Notes: generated by a model from the letters alone, not told the origin. DNA of 64,000 bases from Vibrio cortegadensis (GCF_024347395.1 NZ_AP025472.1:744001-808000), one strand, 5' to 3'; positions 27,217 to 35,838 are shown, counted from the stretch's first letter. Program-made: numbers and translations.

Positions 27217-27246
27217 AGTGTAAATGAAATATTAACAAAATGTAAA
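27217..27246 (-). promoter_or_regulatory. predicted sigma-70 promoter of fadE
   Basis: On the minus strand TTTACA (27241-27246), an 18-base spacer and TACACT (27217-27222) give a reasonable promoter. It places the start of transcription near 27210, inside the FadR-like site and about 80 bases before the fadE ATG. Confidence 0.45.
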
Positions 27247-27526
27247 ATATCTAACTGTATAAAAAGTGATCTAAGTAGAGTAAACGTTCTAAAATTGCGA
27301 TCTTGGTGCTGATTAACTGAACAAATAGAGTGATGGAGTGGAATAAAACTTGGTTTCTTGAAGCTTAACTATCGACACTCTGAAATGTTTGTGGGTAAAC
27401 TCAAAGTAATAAACGGCTCTCATTCCTAATTGAGTTAATTTGTTTGCAGTTGGTTTTTGTAAGGCGTTTTTACGCGACAATAATGCTGCATAACAATAAT
27501 GTTGCAAAATCATAAAGAGACACGCT
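27247..27526 (+). other. rest of the fadE-gmhA divergent intergenic region
   Basis: About 280 bases of AT-rich sequence before gmhA. I see no convincing gene, hairpin or named operator in it. The ribosome site for gmhA is AAAGAGA just before the ATG. A minus-strand open frame at 27313-27513 has no ribosome site and no protein-like pattern. Confidence 0.4.
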
Positions 27527-28102
27527 ATGTATCAAGATCTAATTAAAAATGAGCTAACAGAAGCGGCTGACGTATTAAATGCATTTTTATCGGATGACCA
27601 TAATATTGCCCAAATTGAAGCGGCAGCTAAAATGATTGCTGACTCGTTTAAACAGGGTGGCAAAGTGTTATCTTGTGGTAACGGTGGCTCACACTGTGAT
27701 GCGATGCATTTTGCTGAAGAACTAACCGGGCGTTATCGTGAGGATCGTCCTGGCTATCCTGGTATTGCGATTTCAGACCCAAGCCACCTTTCATGTGTAA
27801 GTAATGACTTTGGTTATAACTTTGTGTTCTCGCGTTACTTAGAAGCTGTGGGCAGTAAAGGTGATGTATTGTTTGGACTTTCCACTTCTGGAAACTCAGC
27901 AAACATTCTTAATGCGATTGATGCCGCTAAAGCGAAAGGCATGAAGAGCATTGCTTTGACGGGCAAAGATGGAGGCAAAATGGCGGGTTGTGCTGATATT
28001 GAAATTCGCGTGCCGCATTTTGGATATGCTGATCGTATCCAAGAGATCCATATCAAAATTATTCATATCATTATCCAACTCATTGAAAAAGAGATGGAAT
28101 AA
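27527..28102 (+). CDS. gmhA: sedoheptulose 7-phosphate isomerase (phosphoheptose isomerase)
   Basis: Makes D-glycero-manno-heptose 7-phosphate, the first step of heptose synthesis for the LPS inner core (also lpcA). It has 191 residues with a SIS domain. Visible motifs are CGNGGSHCDAMHFAEELTGRY and GLSTSGNSANI (phosphosugar-binding Ser/Thr), with the metal and catalytic residues in IQEIHIKIIH near the C-terminus. The order fadE, gmhA, yafJ is that of E. coli. Confidence 0.97.
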   Translation: MYQDLIKNELTEAADVLNAFLSDDHNIAQIEAAAKMIADSFKQGGKVLSCGNGGSHCDAMHFAEELTGRYREDRPGYPGIAISDPSHLSCVSNDFGYNFVFSRYLEAVGSKGDVLFGLSTSGNSANILNAIDAAKAKGMKSIALTGKDGGKMAGCADIEIRVPHFGYADRIQEIHIKIIHIIIQLIEKEME

Positions 28103-28122
28103 GCAACATACCATTGATTCAA

Positions 28123-28148
28123 CATTGGCGCGAAAGTGAGCGCCAATG
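28123..28148 (+). repeat. 9-bp hairpin between gmhA and the yafJ-like gene
   Basis: CATTGGCGC (28123-28131) pairs perfectly with GCGCCAATG (28140-28148). No T-run follows, so it is more likely a partial attenuator or 3'-end stabiliser than a terminator. Confidence 0.6.
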
Positions 28149-28179
28149 ATGGTTTATATATTAGGGAGTAAGTTAAGCC

Positions 28180-29025
28180 ATGTGTGAATTGCTCGGAATG
28201 AGCGCTAATGTTCCAACCGATATCTGTTTTAGTTTTACCGGTTTGATGCAACGTGGTGGAAACACTGGACCTCATCGTGATGGCTGGGGGATTACTTTTT
28301 ATGAAGGTAAAGGTTTTCGTACCTTTAAGGATCCTAACCCGAGCTGTGAGTCTAAAATTGCTGAATTAGTTCAGAATTATCCGATCAAAAGTCGAGCTGT
28401 CATTAGTCATATCAGGCAAGCGAACCGTGGTGGTGTTAATTTAGAGAATACTCATCCTTTCACCCGTGAGCTATGGGGACGTTACTGGACTTTTGCTCAT
28501 AATGGGCAGTTGACTGAGTACCAAGAGCTCAATTCAGGGCGCTTCCGTCCCGTGGGCGAAACCGATAGTGAAATGGCTTTTTGCTGGCTCGTTAAACAGT
28601 TAGAAGAGCGATACCCTGAGCCTCCACAAGATATGGAAGGCATGTTTCGCTATGTTGCTCAGTGCTGTGAGAAGCTAAAAGAGAAAGGTGTATTTAATAT
28701 GTTGCTCAGTGATGGTGAATACGTCATGACATATTGTACCAATCATCTTTACTGGATCACTCGCCGAGCGCCTTTTGGTAAAGCGAGCTTGATTGATGAA
28801 GACGTTGAAATTAACTTTCAAGAAGAGACGACACCCAATGATGTTGTATCCGTCATTGCGACTCAACCTTTAACGGATAATGAACAGTGGCACCGAATGA
28901 AACCGAATGAATTCGCGTTATTCCACTTTGGTGAACTGATCGATGGGAATGCGGAAGCGTTAGTGGATGTGGCTTATGCGCCTGCTAAAGTTGCCAGCCA
29001 AGCTCCGACTCAGCCGCTAGAGTAA
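28180..29025 (+). CDS. class II glutamine amidotransferase family protein, YafJ-like
   Basis: A 281-residue Ntn-hydrolase. After removal of Met1 the N-terminal nucleophile is Cys2 (MCELLGMSANVP), as in class II amidotransferases. GGNTGPHRDGWGITFYEG, SHIRQANRGG and the TFAHNGQL segment form the glutaminase pocket. There is no synthetase domain, so the amide acceptor is unknown; the family resembles YafJ and the yeast Dug3-type hydrolases. It probably shares a transcript with gmhA. Confidence 0.88.
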   Translation: MCELLGMSANVPTDICFSFTGLMQRGGNTGPHRDGWGITFYEGKGFRTFKDPNPSCESKIAELVQNYPIKSRAVISHIRQANRGGVNLENTHPFTRELWGRYWTFAHNGQLTEYQELNSGRFRPVGETDSEMAFCWLVKQLEERYPEPPQDMEGMFRYVAQCCEKLKEKGVFNMLLSDGEYVMTYCTNHLYWITRRAPFGKASLIDEDVEINFQEETTPNDVVSVIATQPLTDNEQWHRMKPNEFALFHFGELIDGNAEALVDVAYAPAKVASQAPTQPLE

Positions 29026-29051
29026 TTTATTGTTCGTCACACAAACATTTG

Positions 29052-29105
29052 TCTAAGTTCGGCTTTTCGGTCATCAACTGTGATGGCGTCAATACCGAAC
29101 TTAGA
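29052..29105. repeat. compound hairpin between convergent yafJ-like gene and purN
   Basis: TCTAAGTTCGG (29052-29062) pairs perfectly with CCGAACTTAGA (29095-29105). An inner hairpin CATCA/TGATG with loop ACTG lies at 29072-29085. Being symmetrical between convergent genes, it may terminate both, though neither side has a strong T-run. Confidence 0.65.
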
Positions 29106-29135
29106 ACATGTTTACGGGTTTATTTCTTAAATGGG

Positions 29136-29774
29136 TTACTCTTCTGCGTAGCCATGCTCACCAAGTATCTTACCATCTAAATGCGCTTTTCCATCTATCA
29201 TGGCTAATCGGCCTTCAATAAACCATTTAGTCACCAGAGGGTAAATTTGGTGCTCTTGAGTTAATACTCGCTCGGCAAGATCTTCAGCACTATCGTCAGG
29301 AAATACGGGGACTTTGGCTTGTAAAACAACAGGCCCACCATCTAACTCTTCTGTCACAAAGTGAACACTTGTTCCGTGTTCTTTATCTTGTGCGTCAATG
29401 GCGCGTTGATGAGTATGTAAGCCTGGGTATTTAGGAAGCAGGGAAGGGTGGATGTTCAGCATCTTTCCTACGTAGCGCTGGACAAACTCTCGGCTCAGAA
29501 TTCGCATATACCCCGCGAGAATGATCAGATCCGGTTGGTAAGCGTCAATTTGGCACATTAACTCATGATCAAACTCTTTTCTTGAATCATGGTTGAGAGG
29601 GTCAACGAAATGCGCACTTACGCCCGATTTTTTTGCTCGCTGTAAACCATAAGCATCTTGCTTGTTGGAAAATACCGCACACACTTTTGCATCGGTGATT
29701 GAAGATTCGCAAGCATCTAATATTGCTTGTAGATTACTACCACTACCAGAAATTAAAACGACAATATTTTTCAT
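29136..29774 (-). CDS. purN: phosphoribosylglycinamide formyltransferase (GAR transformylase)
   Basis: Uses 10-formyl-THF to formylate GAR in purine synthesis. It has 212 residues. The phosphate-binding loop SGSGSNLQA is near the N-terminus, and the catalytic Asn-His pair is in MLNIHPSLLPKYPGLHTHQRA. The essential Asp is in EELDGGPVVLQ. It is downstream of purM on the same strand, separated by 130 bases that contain a hairpin, so it is probably co-transcribed under PurR control. Confidence 0.97.
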   Translation of the reverse strand: MKNIVVLISGSGSNLQAILDACESSITDAKVCAVFSNKQDAYGLQRAKKSGVSAHFVDPLNHDSRKEFDHELMCQIDAYQPDLIILAGYMRILSREFVQRYVGKMLNIHPSLLPKYPGLHTHQRAIDAQDKEHGTSVHFVTEELDGGPVVLQAKVPVFPDDSAEDLAERVLTQEHQIYPLVTKWFIEGRLAMIDGKAHLDGKILGEHGYAEE

Positions 29775-29851
29775 GCTGTTGGCTCAACGTTAGAATGTCA
29801 GATAGACAATGTACTTAGAAATTATAGGGTTTTCTATAGGCTAGATAGCAG

Positions 29852-29875
29852 AATGAGGACTCAAGAGCCCTCATT
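29852..29875 (-). repeat. hairpin in the purM-purN gap
   Basis: AATGAGG (29852-29858) pairs with CCTCATT (29869-29875), with an inner CTC/GAG pairing. No T-run follows on the minus strand. A TATAAT on the minus strand (29821-29826) follows it, so purN might also have a weak promoter of its own. Confidence 0.55.
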
Positions 29876-29904
29876 CATTAAACTAAGTTATGATTTGAAA
29901 TGAA

Positions 29905-30945
29905 TCAGTTGATCTCAACTTGTTCTTCATTTTCAGCGGCAATGGCAATCTCACCGATAACCCAAGCATTCTCACCTTCCGCTTTGAGAAGTTCCACAGC
30001 TGCATCGGCTTGATCTTTAGGTAGAGCAACCACAAGACCTACGCCACAGTTGAACGTGCGGTACATCTCAAATGTGTCCACATTGCCTTTCTCTTGTAGC
30101 CAGCTAAAAATTGCAGGCCATTCCCAGCTTTTACCATCGATGACAGCTTTCGTGCCTTCAGGTAGTACGCGAGGGATATTTTCCCAAAAACCGCCGCCAG
30201 TAATGTGTGAGATAGCGTGAATATCATGTTCAGCAATCATTTTTAGTGCTGACTTAATGTAAATCTTTGTTGGCTCAAGAAGGTGTTCGCCAATTGTGCG
30301 ACCTTCTAGCTCTTCATTCTTATCAGCACCAGAGACTTCAAGCACTTTACGAATTAAAGAGTACCCATTGGAGTGAGGGCCGCTAGAGCCGACAGCGATA
30401 AGCGCATCACCAGCGGCAACCTTAGTGCCATCGATAATGTCTTCTTTTTCTACTACGCCAACGCAGAAGCCTGCAACGTCGTAGTCTTCGCCTTCATACA
30501 TCCCTGGCATTTCAGCGGTTTCACCACCAATTAGAGCACAGCCAGCTTGGACACAACCTTCCGCAATACCAGACACAACATCAGCTGCCGTATCAACGTC
30601 CAGTTTTCCAGTTGCGTAGTAATCTAGGAAGAAAAGAGGCTCACCACCTTGAACGATAAGATCGTTCACACACATCGCCACTAGATCAATACCAATGGTG
30701 TCATGTTTTTTCATATCCAAAGCAAGGCGGAGTTTAGTTCCAACGCCATCGGTACCAGAAACTAGTACGGGTTCTTTGTATTTAGTTGGAAGTTGACAAA
30801 GGGCACCAAAGCCACCAATGCCACCCATCACTTCTGGGCGACGAGTGCGTTTTACGGCACCTTTAATACGGTCAACTAGTGCATTACCTGCATCGATATC
30901 TACGCCTGCGTCTTTGTAGCTTAAAGAAGAGTTATTACCGCTCAC
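29905..30945 (-). CDS. purM: phosphoribosylformylglycinamidine cyclo-ligase (AIR synthetase)
   Basis: Closes FGAM to AIR with ATP, step five of purine synthesis. It has 346 residues, as in E. coli. It begins SYKDAGVDIDAGNALVDRIK. The ATP and substrate loops GIGGFGALCQLP, SGTDGVGTKLRLA and GGETAEMPGMY are clear, and SHITGGGFWENIPR marks the second domain. It is divergent from upp, with a PurR box in the shared region. Confidence 0.98.
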   Translation of the reverse strand: MSGNNSSLSYKDAGVDIDAGNALVDRIKGAVKRTRRPEVMGGIGGFGALCQLPTKYKEPVLVSGTDGVGTKLRLALDMKKHDTIGIDLVAMCVNDLIVQGGEPLFFLDYYATGKLDVDTAADVVSGIAEGCVQAGCALIGGETAEMPGMYEGEDYDVAGFCVGVVEKEDIIDGTKVAAGDALIAVGSSGPHSNGYSLIRKVLEVSGADKNEELEGRTIGEHLLEPTKIYIKSALKMIAEHDIHAISHITGGGFWENIPRVLPEGTKAVIDGKSWEWPAIFSWLQEKGNVDTFEMYRTFNCGVGLVVALPKDQADAAVELLKAEGENAWVIGEIAIAAENEEQVEIN

Positions 30946-30986
30946 GGGACAGTCCTCGGTCTTAAGTTAGATGTGAAAACGGCGCT

Positions 30987-31026
30987 ATTCTACCAGTGCT
31001 TAAACTCAAAGAGCAAACGTTTGCGC
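30987..31026 (-). promoter_or_regulatory. purM promoter with PurR box
   Basis: GAGCAAACGTTTGCGC at 31011-31026 contains the perfect PurR core GCAAACGTTTGC (31013-31024). On the minus strand it is followed by an extended -10, TGGTAGAAT (30987-30995). The box covers the -35 region, where PurR with hypoxanthine or guanine would repress purMN. In this 312-base gap the remaining sequence holds the upp promoter. Confidence 0.85.
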
Positions 31027-31186
31027 AAGTTTTTTTATTTGTCATTTCCGTTGAAACTGTTCACCTATTGATCTATCAAGGCATGAGCTCAAATGACCGA
31101 AGTATTTTCACTCTTTTATGAAACACAGAATAAGTTATTAGCCTTTTGTAAATTCATAATTGACACAGTTTTGCTGGGGATTTTCT

Positions 31187-31215
31187 CTGAAACTTTGCAT
31201 GGAAAGATGTATAAT
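31187..31215 (+). promoter_or_regulatory. candidate upp promoter
   Basis: A perfect -10 TATAAT (31210-31215) has a partial -35 CTGAAA 17 bases upstream (31187-31192). It lies 42 bases before the upp start. The purM PurR box is about 160 bases further upstream and unlikely to act directly here. Confidence 0.5.
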
Positions 31216-31257
31216 CTGAAGGTTTATTTAAATATTGCCTAAAAACCGGAGATGGAA

Positions 31258-31884
31258 ATGAAAGTTGTTGAAGTAAAACACCCGCTAGTTAAGCATAAAA
31301 TTGGCCTAATGCGCGAAGGTGACATTAGTACTAAGCGTTTCCGCGAGCTAGCAACTGAAGTGGGTAGCCTACTGACTTACGAAGCAACCTCAGATTTTGA
31401 GACAGAGCGTGTGACAATTGAAGGTTGGAATGGTCCTGTTGAAGTGGATCAAATTAAAGGTAAAAAAGTGACGGTTGTTCCTATTCTTCGTGCTGGTCTT
31501 GGCATGATGGATGGTGTGTTAGAGCATATGCCAAGTGCTCGTATTAGTGTTGTTGGTATCTATCGTGATGAAGAAACACTAGAACCAGTACCGTACTTCA
31601 ACAAGCTAGCATCAAACATTGATGAGCGCATTGCATTAGTTGTTGATCCAATGTTAGCGACTGGCGGTTCTATGATTGCAACCTTAGATCTACTGAAAGA
31701 ACAAGGCTGTAAGGTATTTAAAGTGCTAGTACTTGTCGCGGCTCCTGAAGGCATTGAAGCGCTTAAAAAAGCACACCCAGATGTAGAGCTTTATACTGCT
31801 GCAATCGATGAAAAATTGAATGATAAAGGTTACATCGTTCCTGGTTTAGGTGATGCAGGCGATAAGATCTTCGGTACTAAATAA
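31258..31884 (+). CDS. upp: uracil phosphoribosyltransferase
   Basis: Salvages uracil to UMP with PRPP. The start at 31258 gives 208 residues, as in E. coli; the ATG at 31252 is too close to the ribosome site CGGAG (31247-31251). The PRPP-binding motif is visible as VDPMLATGGSMIATLDLLK, and uracil is bound by the C-terminal YIVPGLGDAGDKIFGT. The related permease uraA is adjacent but convergent here, whereas E. coli has upp-uraA in one operon. Confidence 0.97.
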   Translation: MKVVEVKHPLVKHKIGLMREGDISTKRFRELATEVGSLLTYEATSDFETERVTIEGWNGPVEVDQIKGKKVTVVPILRAGLGMMDGVLEHMPSARISVVGIYRDEETLEPVPYFNKLASNIDERIALVVDPMLATGGSMIATLDLLKEQGCKVFKVLVLVAAPEGIEALKKAHPDVELYTAAIDEKLNDKGYIVPGLGDAGDKIFGTK

Positions 31885-31921
31885 TCTCTACCTTGGTAGG
31901 GTTTAAAATCGATTAGAAAAT

Positions 31922-31955
31922 AAAAAGCCATACCGATTAAGGTATGGCTTTTTTT
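31922..31955. terminator. strong bidirectional terminator between upp and uraA
   Basis: AAAAAGCCATACC/GGTATGGCTTTTT is a 13-bp stem with a 6-nt loop, flanked by A-run and T-run. It can stop both convergent genes. Confidence 0.95.
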
Positions 31956-31989
31956 GTGTGCTCGATTTTTATTCGATTTTCAGCGAAAA

Positions 31990-33240
31990 CTAACGCTCAC
32001 TCTCTTCCATTTGAGCATTATCGACAATATGGTTTTCACCCATCTCATGGGGCAAAATTAAGTTAAGTAGGATTGCGACAATACCACATAAACTTACGCC
32101 TTGTAGGCTAAAGTCACCTACACCCAGAGCCATACCACCAATACCAAAGACTAGCGTTACAGCAACGATGACTAAGTTGCGAGACTTGTGCAGATCCACA
32201 TTGTTCTTGATTAGAGTATTAAGGCCAACCGTTGCAATTGAACCGAATAGCAGAATCATAATACCACCCATAACAGGCACAGGAATGGTCTGTAATAGCG
32301 CGCCAAGTTTGCCAACAAGTGCAAGAACAATCGCGGTAATCGCCGCCCAAGTCATAATGACAGGGTTAAATGCTTTGGTCAGCATTACTGCACCAGTGAC
32401 TTCACTGTAAGTTGTATTCGGTGGCGCTCCAACCATAGAGGCTGCAATTGTCGCAATTCCGTCGCCAGCAATGGTTCTGTGTAGACCTGGTTTTTTAAGG
32501 TAATTTTTACCTGTTACGTTAGAGATTGCGAGCATATCACCTACGTGTTCAACTGCTGGTGCAATGGCGACAGGGATCATGAATAAAATCGCGTTGATGT
32601 TGAATTCAGGGAACGTAAAGTTTGGCATTGAAAGCCAAGATGCCTGTGCAACAGGAGTGAAATCAACTACGCCATAGAATAGGCTTAAGACATAACCCGC
32701 TAAGATACCGCCAGCAATAGGTAGTAATCGAAGAAAGCCTTTACCGATAGTGCTGATTGCAATAGTCGTGAACAGCGACACACTCGAAATCCATAATGCC
32801 GCGCTACCATCGATAAGTTGAATTGCGCCATCGCCACTCTTACCTAGCGCCATGTTTACCGCTGTTGGTGCAAGACCTAAACCAATCACCATAATCACTG
32901 GGCCAACCACAACTGGTGGAAGAATCTTATGAATGATCTCTACGCCTTTCACCTTGATTAAAGCACCCATCAATACATACACAACCCCAGCGGCCATTAA
33001 GCCACCCATGGTTGCGCCAATTCCCCAAGTTTGAATGCCGAACATGATTGGTGCAATAAACGCAAAAGAAGAAGCTAAGAAAATCGGGACGGTACGTTTG
33101 GTGATAAATTGAAATAAAAGTGTACCAACGCCTGCGCCAAATAGAGCAACGCTTGGATCTAACCCTGTTAATAATGGAACAAGAACTAATGCGCCGAAGG
33201 CGACAAATAGCATTTGTGCACCTTGAATTGCATTTTTCAT
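31990..33240 (-). CDS. uraA: uracil permease
   Basis: Inner-membrane uracil:proton symporter of the NCS2 (nucleobase-ascorbate) family. It has 416 residues with about 14 hydrophobic segments. The family motif is visible in the region AIAPAVEHVGDMLAISNVTG, with glutamates in transmembrane helices 8 and 10 (VEHVGD, TYSEVTGAV). It is convergent with upp. Its upstream region has a one-mismatch PurR box next to the same extended -10 as purM. Confidence 0.95.
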   Translation of the reverse strand: MKNAIQGAQMLFVAFGALVLVPLLTGLDPSVALFGAGVGTLLFQFITKRTVPIFLASSFAFIAPIMFGIQTWGIGATMGGLMAAGVVYVLMGALIKVKGVEIIHKILPPVVVGPVIMVIGLGLAPTAVNMALGKSGDGAIQLIDGSAALWISSVSLFTTIAISTIGKGFLRLLPIAGGILAGYVLSLFYGVVDFTPVAQASWLSMPNFTFPEFNINAILFMIPVAIAPAVEHVGDMLAISNVTGKNYLKKPGLHRTIAGDGIATIAASMVGAPPNTTYSEVTGAVMLTKAFNPVIMTWAAITAIVLALVGKLGALLQTIPVPVMGGIMILLFGSIATVGLNTLIKNNVDLHKSRNLVIVAVTLVFGIGGMALGVGDFSLQGVSLCGIVAILLNLILPHEMGENHIVDNAQMEESER

Positions 33241-33279
33241 ATTTGGTATCCCTGTAAGTCTGAAAATAAAATTTGCAGG

Positions 33280-33304
33280 ATTCTACCACTCTGCAAACGA
33301 TTGC
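33280..33304 (-). promoter_or_regulatory. uraA promoter with PurR-like box
   Basis: GCAAACGATTGC (33293-33304) differs from the PurR core GCAAACGTTTGC at one base. On the minus strand it is followed by TGGTAGAAT (33280-33288), the same extended -10 seen for purM. This suggests PurR control of uracil uptake, as reported for the E. coli upp-uraA unit. The rest of the gap to 33472 shows no further motif I can name. Confidence 0.65.
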
Positions 33305-33472
33305 TTTAGTGTTTTGATCAAAAAAAACTGGCAAATAGCAAAAAAAGTTAATGTTTGTTGAGATAATCGACAATAAAGGTGCAAATTTTCACCTAGCGCT
33401 GAAGTTGTTGTCTTGCTCCTGCATTCATAGTTGCTTATCATCAACGCTTAAGTACTAATTTTTAGGATTACT

Positions 33473-34681
33473 ATGCGCAACTTCGCTCTACTGTTTATGG
33501 GATTACTATCCTTGCCAACTTATGCATTGACTCAAGTGGATCTGTATCGTTCTGAAATCGTTATTAATAATGAAGAGAAGGATGCGGAAACAGTGGCTCG
33601 TGTTCAAGGCTTGCAACAAGTTATTGTAAGAGCGACAGGTTCGACGGTGGCACTTGAAAATGAAGTGGTTCGTAAAGCCCTAAGGCAGAGTGCGCAGTAT
33701 TTAACTCAAATGGGGTATGGCGAACTTGATCAGCAACAAACGCTAAAAATGTCATTTAATGGTCCACAATTACGCGCATTATTAACTCAGGCTCAGTTGC
33801 CTTATTGGCCAGAGAGTCGTGCCAATATTTTGGTGTGGTTGGTAGAAGAGCAAAATTATGACCGAATCATTAGCTGGGAGCATTCACCTTCTGCATTGAT
33901 TACGTCTATACGAGAACAAGCGGATGCTCGTGGCCTACCTATTACCGTTCCTGTCGGGGATTTTGATGATATTACTGGTATCGCGGTTTCTGACCTGTGG
34001 GGCGGTTTTGTTTCACCAATCAGTTTAGCCAGCCAACGTTATCCTGTTGATGCGGTCTTAGTATTGCGCGCTCAAGGTAATTCATTGCGCTGGACTCTGT
34101 ATGACCAGCAACCTGAAGCGATCTCTTCTTCTCCTCGTTCACCTGTCTTTGGTCAGGAAAACGGTTCAGTATCTGAAATTAGTGCTCAGTTGATTGATCA
34201 GGTGAGTCAGTACTACGCGACAAAAAGTGCTGTGAATGTTGCAAGTGAATCTTCTGAATCTGTTTTAGCGCAATTCATCAATATTAAGAGTGCGGTCAGT
34301 TTCTTTCATCTAGAGAACCAATTGAAGTCTTTAAACTCAGTAGCTTCTATCGATATCCTTAAGATTCAAGGCGATGAAGTGACATTTCGTGTTCACTTAT
34401 TAACATCGAAAAGTGAATTTGAGCAAGAGATGACTAACATTAAGCAAGTTGCGGCATTTACGTCAGAGTCTGACGTGGTGGAGACTGCGCCTGTTCTAAC
34501 TCAGGAAACGACGGATCAAAGCACTAGCCTTGCGCAAGAAACGCTTCCTCAAACCGCGGTTGTTGAATCAGCAGTAGTAGCCACTAATGACAACGAAGCC
34601 TTTATAGCTGATCAAGTTAGCTTAACCGAAGATGTTCAGCCAAGTGAGCCTGTTATCGTATTCGAATGGATAGATAGATAG
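33473..34681 (+). CDS. DUF2066 domain-containing protein (exported)
   Basis: A 402-residue protein with a signal peptide (MRNFALLFMGLLSLPTYA). The conserved DUF2066 region begins at about LTQVDLYRSEIVINNEEKDA and continues to about residue 270. The C-terminal third (about 330-395) is low-complexity and rich in S/T/E/V. No catalytic motif is visible and no function is known to me. It stands alone, with its own terminator, between uraA and the DUF2069 operon. Confidence 0.78.
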   Translation: MRNFALLFMGLLSLPTYALTQVDLYRSEIVINNEEKDAETVARVQGLQQVIVRATGSTVALENEVVRKALRQSAQYLTQMGYGELDQQQTLKMSFNGPQLRALLTQAQLPYWPESRANILVWLVEEQNYDRIISWEHSPSALITSIREQADARGLPITVPVGDFDDITGIAVSDLWGGFVSPISLASQRYPVDAVLVLRAQGNSLRWTLYDQQPEAISSSPRSPVFGQENGSVSEISAQLIDQVSQYYATKSAVNVASESSESVLAQFINIKSAVSFFHLENQLKSLNSVASIDILKIQGDEVTFRVHLLTSKSEFEQEMTNIKQVAAFTSESDVVETAPVLTQETTDQSTSLAQETLPQTAVVESAVVATNDNEAFIADQVSLTEDVQPSEPVIVFEWIDR

Positions 34682-34723
34682 TGTTATCCCACTCTCTTCT
34701 GCTATGAATAAGAGATGGTCATG

Positions 34724-34759
34724 AAAAGAGCCCGCTAGCGATGTTAGTGGGCTCTTTTT
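34724..34759 (+). terminator. intrinsic terminator after DUF2066 gene
   Basis: AAAAGAGCCC/GGGCTCTTTT with an inner CTA/TAG pairing is followed by a T-run. Confidence 0.92.
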
Positions 34760-34828
34760 CTATCGATGTCTCTATATTTGAGTCAATCTGCGAGTTTTTA
34801 CTAGTCAGTGGGCTTTAACTTATGAGAG

Positions 34829-35254
34829 TTAGTCCTGGTTAAATTTCGCTTTTTCTTGCTTTTCTACTTCAGAAAGACGGTTTAGCTTTAAGCCCATCTC
34901 CTTGCCTCTTGCGCGAGCAAATAGAATATTCCCAGCAAAACATAGCATGGTGAGTACTAATTCGATCAGCGCTAGCCATCGCTCACCGCCATCAACATAT
35001 AAGATGGTTAAAGCATGCAGGAAATACAGCATGAGAATGAAATTTGCCCATGCGTGGGTGTAAGCTTTGCCAGCCAGAATGCCTGGAAGAGGAAGTAGCA
35101 GCGGAATACTCCACGCAATGGCTAGAGTTGTGTTCGACAGACCTGGGTGCGGGGAAATGAAGAGCTGCCACAATGCGACCCAAGCAAGTAGAAAGAGGTT
35201 ACTAAATAGAGCTAAATACCGATATTGTCGTGTTCTGGATGACATCTCCGACAT
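34829..35254 (-). CDS. DUF2069 family inner-membrane protein
   Basis: A 141-residue protein with four predicted membrane helices (such as LFSNLFLLAWVALWQLFI and WSIPLLLPLPGILAG) and a charged C-terminal tail. It matches the short DUF2069 membrane family; the function is unknown. Its start codon overlaps the stop of the WrbA-like gene (TAATG), so it is translationally coupled to that gene and belongs to the arsC-wrbA-like unit. Confidence 0.78.
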   Translation of the reverse strand: MSEMSSRTRQYRYLALFSNLFLLAWVALWQLFISPHPGLSNTTLAIAWSIPLLLPLPGILAGKAYTHAWANFILMLYFLHALTILYVDGGERWLALIELVLTMLCFAGNILFARARGKEMGLKLNRLSEVEKQEKAKFNQD

Positions 35255-35826
35255 TATACAATCTCCTTTTGTTTGCGAGCGACGTTAGCTAGGCGTTTTC
35301 CAAGGTATTGCGCGAGTTCTATCTCTTCTTTCGTTAATGACGAGTTACTGGAGACAGAACTCGCACCATAAGGGGTACCACCGCTTTGAGTCGTGTGTAG
35401 AGATGGCTCAGAGTAGGGGATCCCCAAAATCAGCATACCATGATGCAGCAAAGGTAATAGCATGCTTTGCTGAGTCGTTTCTTGCCCACCATGCATCGAG
35501 GATGAGGACGTAAAAACACATGCTGGTTTATCGATGAGATCGCCGCTGATCCATAGTGGTGTTGTGCTGTCCCAAAAGTGTTTCATTGAGCCCGCCATGT
35601 TTCCGAACCAAACTGGGCTGCCCAATGCTAAGCCATCGCATTGACGAAGTTCGTCAAGGGAGGCTATCGGGTCATTGGCTTGTTGCACATCATCGCTAAG
35701 ATCGGCCACTGTGCGTAGAACGGCTTCGCAATTGGGAACCGATTCAACGCCTCGTGCGATTTGTCTCGCGAGCGATAACGTGCTGCCGTGGCGGCTATAG
35801 TATAAGATGAGAATTTTAATATTCAT
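35254..35826 (-). CDS. flavodoxin-fold NAD(P)H:quinone oxidoreductase, WrbA-like
   Basis: A 190-residue flavoprotein. The FMN phosphate loop is YYSRHGSTLSLA near the N-terminus, and the second FMN-contact segment is GSPVWFGNMAGSMKHFWDS, followed by SSSMHGGQETT. These are typical of the WrbA/NQO subgroup, which makes two-electron reductions of quinones. It lies 12 bases after arsC and one base into the DUF2069 gene. Assignment to WrbA proper rather than a sister family is not certain. Confidence 0.83.
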   Translation of the reverse strand: MNIKILILYYSRHGSTLSLARQIARGVESVPNCEAVLRTVADLSDDVQQANDPIASLDELRQCDGLALGSPVWFGNMAGSMKHFWDSTTPLWISGDLIDKPACVFTSSSSMHGGQETTQQSMLLPLLHHGMLILGIPYSEPSLHTTQSGGTPYGASSVSSNSSLTKEEIELAQYLGKRLANVARKQKEIV

Positions 35827-35838
35827 TTTTAATAAATC

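Noticed and set aside
27313..27513. 66-codon frame on the minus strand in the fadE-gmhA gap
   Set aside because: No ribosome site or protein-like pattern, and it lies in the regulatory region of divergent genes.
29052..29105. Possible integron attC site
   Set aside because: The palindrome lacks the paired core sites (GTTRRRY/RYYYAAC) and there is no integrase or gene cassette nearby.
32927..33373. 148-codon minus-strand frame overlapping the start of uraA
   Set aside because: It is a different frame of uraA and its leader on the same strand; the translation is rich in Cys and Arg and matches nothing, while uraA itself is unambiguous.
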